A stretch of DNA of 64,000 nt from Tanytarsus gracilentus (taxonomy: Eukaryota; Arthropoda; Insecta; Diptera; Chironomidae). A program made the position numbers and the translations under genes. Positions 35,346 to 44,629 of this stretch are shown in pieces. The DNA is taken from assembly GCA_038502055.1 (NCBI GenBank), contig JAXRKN010000039.1, positions 1,674,001-1,738,000 on the forward strand, written 5' to 3'. Position 1 is the stretch's first letter. Each line of letters opens with the position of its first letter. The notes under the pieces were generated by a model that saw only the letters and a program-made list of their open reading frames with translations, was not told the DNA's origin and ran no database searches.

Positions 35346-36563
35346 ATGGACGATTGGGACCAGTTCCAACATCAAATGGATCTCGACATTCCAGAGAGCC
35401 TGGATCTCAACGAGATTTGTGAGTATAGCTTAAAAGAGTTGAAATTATCAAGAATGATGATAAAAGTGATTGAAACATTTTTGCAAAAAAATTAACTGAC
35501 TTGCAAGCATGATGATGTGATCAAATTAGTGTATTACAAAATGTTTTTCTCTATATAGATATGTATATAGCATTTAAAAATATTTGGTTGAAAAATTGAC
35601 GAAATTTTCTTTGTATATATTTTAGATTCGCTCAATGAAGAAAAACTTTTAAATATCATGGACGAGAATTTTCTGAGTCAACTGAGTTGGGATGAAAATA
35701 ATCAATCGACGACATCTAATAGCACTGTTATAAGCGATGTGAGTGGTTCTGAAGTTTCATCTTCAGATGACGTTATGACAGTACAAGCTATTCAACAACC
35801 TAAGGAACCGATTGTTAAGCAGCAACAACAACAGCATGTTATTTTAACACAGGCACCGCAGCAAATTAAAATGCAGCCAAAAGTCTCTCAATATCAGCTC
35901 ATCAAGCCAGCTCAGACTAAAAATAAAAATCAAACAGCCCAAAGTAGTGTGAAGCCAATAGCGCCTGCTGTGTCAGTTTCAGTTCCATCCACAATTATTC
36001 TCAGTCAAAACAGACAGAATATCATCACAACTTCACCCTCCACAATTCTCCTTCAGAATTCAAATAATTTCTATAATCTTAAGTCCATTGCGCCTTCGAA
36101 TCAAACAATTATAACTACTACAAGTGTCCAACAACCAAAGGCTAAACAGCAAAAGACAATTCAACCAGCACCAGCGACACTTCCCTTGATGCAACTGATA
36201 CAGACATCAATCAACAGTGATAAACAGCAAGTGCTGCTTCAAACAAATCCAACCGTCATGTACACGACAACTGCTAACGATTGTCAAAATATTCAGCTAG
36301 TAAATGCTCCGATTTTGACAACAATGTCCTCAACGCCAGGTGACCAATTTTCACTTGTGTCTTTTAATTTTTCACAGAGCGAACGATACCAGGAAGGATA
36401 TCCAGGCAAAAGAGGTCTTCTTGCGGGCAATAAATTTTTCCTCGCCATTAGTTTTGAAAATTTTGAACTTAATTTTCCAAACTCATCGTTTGCAAATTTT
36501 TCATCAACTTTTTCTTCTCCTTTTTTCTTCTTCGTAATAGTCTTCTTTAGTTTCAACTCTTGA
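35346..36563 (+). pseudogene. Truncated SREBP (5' fragment) fused in frame to antisense PolG sequence
   Basis: Copy of the first two SREBP exons (35346-35418 and 35626-36323), encoding the first 257 residues: the acidic activation segment and Gln/Thr-rich region, but not the bHLH-leucine zipper, the transmembrane segments or the regulatory domain. At 36323/36324 the SREBP reading frame continues without a stop into the antisense strand of PolG exon 3, adding about 79 unrelated residues rich in Ser and Phe, and stops at 36561-36563. The SREBP part of exon 2 looks identical to the complete copy. It retains the duplicated promoter region, so it may be transcribed. Without a DNA-binding domain it cannot act as SREBP; whether the chimeric protein exists is unknown. 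Confidence 0.85.
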
Positions 36564-37987
36564 ACACTCCAATCTTCATCCCACAACCACAAATCCTTCT
36601 TATAGAGTTCACCATGCATCAGTCTACAAGCATTGTCGGCACGTTGTGATAAAAGAGCTTTTGACTCGACATTTAAATCTTCATATGTCAAATTTGCTTC
36701 ATTAATGTATCGAAGCCAATTGCTATTGACGGGTAAGTAGGCACTTCCAAGTTCCAGCATGCCAGCCAACGTTGCAGGATGTGGAAATCTCTCTTCGAAT
36801 AACGGATATAAAACTTTAAAAACTTCATTCGTTGCAATCACATCTTTGGCACAATATGTCATTAAATTTTGGAAATCATCTCGAACATCCTTAAGCGATC
36901 CTTCGACGAAAATATTACGCATTTGCTTATTGATTTCTTCCTCGCCGTTGCAGTAAAGCCTATGCACGTCCTTGAGACTGTTTAGAGAAGTTAAGCTCCC
37001 CCAACTTTGATCCTCTTCCGCGAGTTCGTTTTTACTTTTCATCATTGCTCGCTGATAACTAGTGACACCACTGACACTCACATGCATTGACATCGTGTCC
37101 AAGAATTTGGTTTGTGAGTTTTCAATTAGATATTGCTCTTTTACTCTCGCTCGATCGTATGACACGTTATGTCCAATTACTAATTTCTTTGATTTCTTTT
37201 CACATTCGAGTGGAATCATATCGTCTGGCGTTAATTTTTTAGATTTCTTAGGATTCTTTATCAGATTAGCGCTCGTCCACGAGTACCAGTGCTTTGGAGT
37301 TAAAGCAGTCGCAATTACTGGATTTGGACCAACTTGAACACAAACTTCCACATCAAACAATAGAATATCTTCTTGAGGACATGGCACAGAATATGAAGTT
37401 CCCTTTACTGCATCATAGCACGTCCAGCCGGGTGTGAATGACCATTTCTATGAATGTTAAGTTGATTTATACAGTTGTGTGATTAATTTAATGATTTACC
37501 TCTGGCATCTTGGGAACATTCGAAGTATACAATAAAGTTTTGATGAGATTTTGATAATTTTCGACCTGTTGCTTTGCAATATTATTGAAATGTTCCTCAA
37601 TGTTTTTGCCTGTAAATTTTGGAAGCTGAATATCGAGTTCCGGCAAAAGTTCAGTTTCAAGATTAGAAATTCCATGACGTTGAAGTTCTTTGCGGTATCT
37701 AAAAATAATTTTCCTAATAGTTTATCATTTGCAAGTTTAGTTACTCACTTTTCAACGAGCTCGGCGTCAAATGAAGGCTTTCGTGACTTCCCAAAAATTT
37801 GGCGGTAAAGATTTTCCGAAATCATTTGAATTCCAACAGGATTTCTTTTTTCCACTTTATCTTTATTAACTCCTTGAACCATCGCCTTCTTCACTTCATT
37901 ATTAGGGTTCGCAATAATTCGAACTGAGCTGCGTGGCTCAAATTCAGTTAAATTTAGTGAAAACCTTCTTTTAAAAATTCTAAGCAT
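36293..37987 (-). pseudogene. Truncated DNA polymerase gamma (5' fragment, exonuclease half)
   Basis: Copy of PolG exons 37987-37749, 37698-37500 and 37447-36324; the frame then runs about nine codons into antisense SREBP sequence and stops at 36293. The predicted product of about 530 aa keeps the targeting sequence and all three exonuclease motifs but lacks polymerase motifs A, B and C. Exon 2 carries one extra codon relative to the complete copy. By my hand comparison, five of about eleven substitutions against the complete gene change an amino acid (for example Arg to Lys and Ser to Asn in exon 1; Lys to Gln, Ser to Ala and Leu to Phe in exon 3). It keeps its own copy of the PolG/GatC promoter. 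It is transcribed, if at all, towards the truncated SREBP. Confidence 0.87.
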
Positions 37988-38056
37988 TTCTTTTGTTTAT
38001 AAACAGTCAAACTTCGATTGGAAATTGCACAAATCAGTGAAATCCAAAACAAAAAA
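37988..38056. promoter_or_regulatory. Short bidirectional promoter region, truncated PolG / GatC (copy 2)
   Basis: Duplicate of 33155-33222, one base longer in the A run before the GatC start. The inverted CCAAT box and the TCAGT initiator are preserved. Confidence 0.5.
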
Positions 38057-39641
38057 ATGTTTCGAAATTTATTAATCAAATCTCAATTTAAAAGGACACT
38101 TTGCAGTGCAAATAGAAAGAAAATTGATTGGGACAACCTCAAGTTTAAGTCAAAAGTGCCATCGGAACCAGTCGAGTCGATTTTCTCTGAGAAAACGGAA
38201 AGAGTTAAATTGACAGAGGAAGAAATCGTACTTTTGGAGAAATTAAGTCTTGTGGATCTTGACAGGACGTGAGTTCATTAAAATATTATAGTTAAACTTA
38301 GTTGTTACTGTATCTTTTATTAGTTACTCTCAGAACTAGAACTATAAGCGGAAACAAGCGAAATTGATGACTCTATTTTTCTCTTTTTCGCAACAACAAT
38401 CCCCAAACTTCCAGACGAAGGTCGCTCTTTTGCAAATGAGGCACTTTTCCTCTTAGCAGTTGATATACTCGTAACTGTCGACGATGAACTTGGAAGTGCT
38501 GGTTTCTCTAGAATCTTTTTCATTTTCTCACGAGTTCTCTCTTCCGCATTTCGGGTGCTTCGAAATTTCATTAAACTCGCAAGTTGTCGATCTTCTTCGT
38601 TTTCAGGAAGTAACGTGACACTTCCGACTAAACTCGCTCTCGAGAGCACCTTATTGTCCGCCTCCTCTTTCGCCTTCATCTCTTTCTTAGCGTTTCTAAA
38701 TGCAGCTCTGAGCCTCATGTTGACCTCAAAATTGTCTTTCCATAACTCATCGTTGCGCTTAAAAAGTCTCGACATTACTGGCTTATCATCCTCGGCAGTC
38801 TTTTGATCTCTAACATCGTGTTCAAGCTTAAACATGGCATCATCGAAGAGCTTTCGTTGAACTTCTTTGGTTTCTGGCACGATTTGTCCATTCTGTGTTG
38901 GATCCCATCGATTCTCTTGTCGTCGAGCGCCCGACACGATCTCATAGTCGAGATTCGCTGGATCAGTTTTAATTGTAAAATAATTATCACATCTGAAATG
39001 AGTTATTTAATAATAGCTATGATAATGACATAAGCTCATCTTACAGATGACATTTCATTTTGAATTCATAGACGGGTGTCGAATAGTAGTTTCCAACTTT
39101 CTGTTTCTCTGCATTATATCGAACACCCATGCCAATGTGATTTTTACATCCATCGCACCAAATATTGTAGGGCATTTCAAATCGAATCACGATGATTCCA
39201 ATATGAGCCTTCTTTCCTCGTTCTCTCAGTGTATGATGTCCATGATATTGATCGAGTCCTTTCGCCATGACTTTTGGATTGCTGAAGAAGTCAGGCGGAT
39301 AGTATTTGTTTTGTCCTTTGCGTTCACCCATTTTGAATGCTCTTTTTAATTTAATTTATAAATTTATTTTAAATCGAAATTCTCGATGTAAACAAAAACA
39401 CACTCACTAAAAAATTTTCAATTTCAGAAAAGCCGTTAGTGCACTTGAAGATTCGATTGAATTTGCCAGCAAAATCTTTAATATTGAGACGGATGAGAGC
39501 GTTAAGCCACTTTACACTGTTCTCGAAGACTACCAGCTACAACTTCGTGAGGATAAAGTAACTGATGGAAATATTAAGAAGGACGTAATGAGCAATGCAG
39601 CCAAGACTGAAGAAGACACTTATTTCATCACTCCAAAATAA
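38057..39641 (+). CDS. GatC: GatC, copy 2
   Basis: Second complete gene for the GatCAB small subunit, exons 38057-38268 and 39428-39641, 141 aa and identical in protein sequence to copy 1 as far as I can see. The four coding differences are synonymous, the splice sites are intact and the promoter-proximal region is preserved, so it is expected to be functional. It again hosts a YJU2B copy in its intron. The frame extends upstream of the ATG to 38018 but without conserved sequence, so the ATG at 38057 is kept. Confidence 0.9.
38320..39331 (-). CDS. Yju2b: YJU2B/CCDC130, copy 2, nested in GatC copy 2 intron
   Basis: Second complete copy, exons 39331-39045 and 38992-38320, 319 aa. By hand I count about six coding differences from copy 1, of which one changes the protein (KKRKLE to KKRKIE, conservative). 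The zinc-site cysteines and splice sites are intact. As in copy 1 it is fully contained in the antisense orientation within the GatC intron. Confidence 0.9.
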
Positions 39642-40196
39642 AATTAACGGTCGCGGCAAATTCAAAATATGCATATATTTTTTAGTAGTGTTAGTGAACA
39701 ACAACAATAAATCGTCATCAGAAATAATAAAAAGAAATAGTTGAAATTTGTAAATTAAATAAGTTAAAAGTGATTGTGAGATTTCTAAATGGACTAAAAT
39801 AATGCTTTAAGGTACTGTGCATCGAATGCAGTTGAAGAATGAATAAATTAAACGAGATTTAATAAAGTTTTCTTCTTTATTATTGTAAGTTGACTTTTTT
39901 TAATAGGGTAAAATTATGTTGCGTCACCTTTTAAAATTTAGATGAATTTTGTGATTTAATTAAATTCATTCAAATTTAACCGTTGAATGCATTAAAATAA
40001 ATTAGCTAAAAATAAGTTTTTAAACTTTTTGAAATTTAACTTTTTCCCTAAAAAAATTAGCTAAATATTATAGGTGACACTTATCGTGTACACGCCCATT
40101 CATCAGACGATTTTTCTCTGTCTCACGATTGGTCAATTTTTTTAGGATTTGCAAAAACTTGAAAGAAACTTAAATTTGGCGAAATAATAAGAAAGG
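39642..40196 (+). promoter_or_regulatory. GatC copy 2 3' flank and promoter region of the complete SREBP
   Basis: Counterpart of 34811-35345. The inverted CCAAT box and the GGTGACACTTATCG / CGTGTACACG block are retained. A segment near 39975-40020 differs from copy 1 by substitutions and an insertion, making this the most divergent part of the duplication. Confidence 0.4.
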
Positions 40197-43100
40197 ATGG
40201 ACGATTGGGACCAGTTCCAACATCAAATGGATCTCGACATTCCAGAGAGCCTGGATCTCAACGAGATTTGTGAGTATAGCTTAAAATAGTTGAAATTATC
40301 AAGAATGATGATAAAAGTGATTGAAACATTTTTGCAAAAAAATTAACTGACATTAACTGAGCATGATGATGTGATCAAATTAGTGTATTACAAAATGTTT
40401 TTCTCTATATAGATATGTATATAGCATTTAAAAATATTTAGTTGGAAAATTGACGAAATTTTCTTTGTATATATTTTAGATTCGCTCAATGAAGAAAAAC
40501 TTTTAAATATCATGGACGAGAATTTTCTGAGTCAACTGAGTTGGGATGAAAATAATCAATCGACGACATCTAATAGCACTGTTATAAGCGATGTGAGTGG
40601 TTCTGAAGTTTCATCTTCAGATGACGTTATGACAGTACAAGCTATTCAACAACCTAAGGAACCGATTGTTAAGCAGCAACAACAACAGCATGTTATTTTA
40701 ACACAGGCACCGCAGCAAATTAAAATGCAGCCAAAAGTCTCTCAATATCAGCTCATCAAGCCAGCTCAGACTAAAAATAAAAATCAAACAGCCCAAAGTA
40801 GTGTGAAGCCAATAGCGCCTGCTGTGTCAGTTTCAGTTCCATCCACAATTATTCTCAGTCAAAACAGACAGAATATCATCACAACTTCACCCTCCACAAT
40901 TCTCCTTCAGAATTCAAATAATTTCTATAATCTTAAGTCCATTGCGCCTTCGAATCAAACAATTATAACTACTACAAGTGTCCAACAACCAAAGGCTAAA
41001 CAGCAAAAGACAATTCAACCAGCACCAGCGACACTTCCCTTGATGCAACTGATACAGACATCAATCAACAGTGATAAACAGCAAGTGCTGCTTCAAACAA
41101 ATCCAACCGTCATGTACACGACAACTGCTAACGATTGTCAAAATATTCAGCTAGTAAATGCTCCGATTTTGACAACAGTTCCTCTCGTGCTTAATTCAGA
41201 CGGCGAAAGTCAATTTACAATTGGAACCGGAACTGGCAAAGTTAAGGAAGTCAAGAGATCAGCCCATAATGCAATCGAACGACGATACAGGACGTCTATC
41301 AACTCGTGCATTGTTGAACTTAAAAACATGGTCGTCGGCGTCGATGCAAAACTCCACAAGTCAGCGATTTTAAGAAAGGCTATTGATCATATTCGTTACT
41401 TGCAGAGTCAGAACAACAAATTAAAACAGGAAAATATGTATTTGAAAAATATAATGACAGAGAGCAAGCATGGACTGACAGATTTGTTGAAAATTCAGCA
41501 GGCAGCGAGTGCAATGACACCACCTCGAAGCGACGAGTCAGATCCTTCTCTTTCGCCAGCACATTCCGATTCGTCGATGCCTTCGTCGCCATTTGAGGAC
41601 GGTATGAAAGAGGATTCCGATGAAAGTTGTGATGCAGGCATGGTTACGTCATCGTCGATTCGTGGAATGTCTTCACATTCTCGTCTCACTTTGTGCATGT
41701 TTATGCTTGCTGTCTTTGTCGTAAATCCATTCAGCAAGATGATAAAAGTGTCAAATAATGAGAGCGGCTATGACGGTTCAGCGTCTTCGGGCAGAACAAT
41801 TCTTTGGTGGAATGAAGATGGAGAATTTTCATTTTCAAACTTTTCGTCAATGTTTCTTATTTCGCTGTTCAACATACTATTTCTTATCGGATGTCTCATT
41901 AAAATGCTCGTTTATGGTGATCCTGTTCTTAAGCATCAGTCTAATGAGAGCATCAGCTATTGGAAACACAAGAAACAATCGGATTTGGATTTTGAGAGAG
42001 GAAATGGAAAAGAGTCGCACGGAGAATTAATTCGATGTCTTCAATCGTTCGGAATTTCATTGCCTGTCACGAGATTTGAGAGATTTACGGCAACTAGCTG
42101 GCAATTAATTCGAATGTTTCTTCATAACTTATGGATTGGACGATTTTTATCGCGTCGCAGTGGAGGACTTTTTAAGTCGGATGCAAAACGAGCTGAAGGT
42201 TTAGGTTCCGCAAAAGAGCTTTCACTTGTTTTTCATCGCTTGAATCAACTGCATTTATCGTCAAATATGAAGGACTCAAATGGCGTGATGCTGTCACTGT
42301 ACGCCATCAATATGGCTGAAGCTGCTGGAAGTCTAATGGAAAATGAGCTCTTGATGGAAATTTATCTCGTTGCTGCATTGAGAATTAAGCGAAGTTATCC
42401 GAAAATATTTCAATTTTTCTGTCGTTATTACTTGCACAAGGCAAAGATTGCAAGTATGAAATGCAGTCACATTCCGACACGCTTGCAATGGGCATTCACA
42501 CCATATGGCTATAAATTTTTAGTCAATCACCGTTTCCGTTACGAAACACAGTCATCGAAATCGGCGATTTTCAGTAAAATCGCCAACAAGGCTGACCCAC
42601 TTTCGTACGCAATGAAGGACTATCGCGAACACCTCTTGGAGAAAGCTATTCATTGCTTGGTTGGCTCTGGAAATAAGAGTGAAGTCTCGAAGGAATCTAA
42701 AGTAAAGTGTCTTAAACAGAAAGCAAAAGAGCCACAATCGGAAGGTTCAGAGGCAAGCCCTAATTCATCAGCTGATGAGGGTGGCGATGGAAATGAAAAC
42801 GAGAGATTTATCAAGGGATCAACTATCAGCGATGTGCTTAGCTACACGCAACTTGTCAGTCATAGCATGAGCGCTGATAAGCCAATTCAATTTGCTGATA
42901 AAACAAAAGACATTGATGGACAGGATTGGTGTGAAGATAGATTGGCACAGTGGTGGTCGAGTTTGCTAAGTGTCGCTGCGTACTGGCTCCTTGGAGAAGA
43001 CTCTTCAGCGGAAAAACTTTATCACTTGATTGAAAAGTGGCCGGCAGAATTTAATGGATTGGAAAGCAATTTACCAAAAGCTCTCTTTGCCGCTTACACA

Positions 43101-44103
43101 GCTAGAAAGGGATTAATGTATGTGATTTTAAAAAATATCTTCATATTTTTATGCAACTCTATATTTTTTTTCTTAAAGGAATCAACATAAACCAAGTGAC
43201 ATTCGTCAAATATACCGTGACTGCAACACTGCAAGTCACTACTTGAAGGAAGCGCTGACAACAACAAAGTGTAAAGGACCACTGCGTGGAAAGATTTTGG
43301 TGAGACATCGGTTTAATTATATAATTTTAAAGAAGAGTGTAAAAAGTGCGCATTAAGATGGTGCATTGTAGTTGCATTGCATGTGTAGTAATTATTTCGT
43401 GCAATTCTTCTGCAGTGCAAATCATTTTGGTGGGTTAATGATCATCAAATTTTAATTGTTAATAATTTTAATTTAATACAAGATAAAAAAATTAATTGAA
43501 TTAAATTTTACAGTACACTGAACTTTTAACCATCGATTGGATCATGGAGACACGCTTAACTCTCTGGGAGATGGAATATGGAAATTATGACAACAATGAT
43601 TTCTACAACTTTGTTCCCGTTGAATCGTCGATATTGACACAGTTCCAAGACGACCTGAATTTGTTACGATGCCTCACCGCTGATTTACCCGTAAGAGTTG
43701 CAAAAAATTTAAATTTTTATCGCTTTTTAATAACTTTTTGTCTTTTAAATAGAATGCACAGTCACGGATTTTCCTATACGAAGCAGTACTTCGTTTTATG
43801 AGCGGAGCGAATACCATAAAAACACAATTCCTCCTCGACAGAAGTTTGAGGCAACGAAGCAACAAGCAAAGCATTATTTGCGGCTCAAAAGATCGACATG
43901 GAAACTTCGAGGGTGATAAAGAACGAGCGTCAGCTTTAACGCTTGCTGTCAAACACTTGCCACAGGCTTGCTTTGGACTGCCTGGTGAGCGCAACGGCCT
44001 CTTAGAGGAAGCTGTGCGTCTCAATGAGCGCTTTGGCGATAAGAAAAAACTAAAAGAGTGCTATCAGCTTATGCGAACAATATCGGGAACTGTTAGTAAC
44101 TAA
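40197..44103 (+). CDS. SREBP: Sterol regulatory element-binding protein (SREBP), complete copy
   Basis: ER-membrane-bound transcription factor released by proteolysis to activate lipid-synthesis genes. Exons 40197-40269, 40480-43117, 43179-43299, 43514-43690 and 43753-44103 join in phase to give 1119 aa, the usual size. Order of features: acidic N-terminal activation segment; Gln/Thr-rich region; bHLH (about residues 284-335) with HNAIERRYRTSINSCIVELK, including the Tyr typical of SREBPs, and KLHKSAILRKAIDHIRYL; leucine zipper; Ser/Pro-rich linker; transmembrane segment 1 with a conserved Asn-Pro (VVNPF, about 428-447); a luminal loop with RTIL, which fits the RxxL site-1-protease cleavage pattern; transmembrane segment 2 (about 481-501); and a large C-terminal regulatory domain that binds SCAP in the family. 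In insects the pathway responds to phosphatidylethanolamine rather than sterols (established for Drosophila). Its 5' 981 bp belong to duplication unit 2. Confidence 0.95.
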
Positions 44104-44629
44104 ACATTTGTTAATTAATTAAATCTCAAACTTATTATTTATGTAAATTGAATTAAGAAAAATGGTCACGTTTTGTAAAGCGTAACTTGAAATTATTTTA
44201 TGATAAATAAAACTTAAGAAAAGCTTAAAAAAATCTCGCTGCATTCAATTAAAAAATATTTTTTTACCTAATTAAAAATTTTGACTTTATTGATAGATTT
44301 CATGGTTTAATTTGATTTTACATAATTATTTTTCAACACGTACACTAAAAATTTCTTTCAGATCTTTGTTTTTTTTTGTCTTTTTTAAAAAGGTCTTTTT
44401 CTTATTTGTGGGTTTTTGTCTTTATCTAAAAATATAACTACATTTAATTCTCACATCATCATCTCTTTAAAACGCTTAAAAAGGCATCATAGATTCTATG
44501 TTTCAGTATTATCATGAGATTCGAGATTGCTCTTAGAGATTGTCAATATATTTTTTTAGCTAAAATTGATGATGGCCTTTGGGGGAAAAATTAATTGAGT
44601 GATTATGCTCTAATCTTATTGCTCATTGG
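44104..44629. other. Convergent 3' spacer between SREBP and Na+/K+-ATPase beta
   Basis: About 0.5 kb of AT-rich sequence holding the 3' UTRs of the two convergent genes. AATAAA-type signals occur shortly after the SREBP stop (about 44205). I see no coding feature. Confidence 0.5.

Larger units (their letters stand above)
31494..36323. repeat. Tandem duplication unit 1 (4830 bp)
   Basis: From inside PolG exon 3 through GatC/YJU2B to inside SREBP exon 2. It matches 36324-41177 along its whole length in direct orientation at about 99% in coding parts and less in spacers, with small indels. Unit 1 holds the 5' half of the complete PolG gene, one GatC, one YJU2B and the truncated SREBP. Confidence 0.93.
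36324..41177. repeat. Tandem duplication unit 2 (4854 bp)
   Basis: Direct repeat of 31494-36323, abutting it. It holds the truncated PolG, the second GatC and YJU2B, and the 5' part of the complete SREBP. It is 24 bp longer than unit 1 because of small indels, chiefly in spacers and introns; one 3-bp insertion lies in PolG exon 2 and keeps the frame. Confidence 0.93.
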
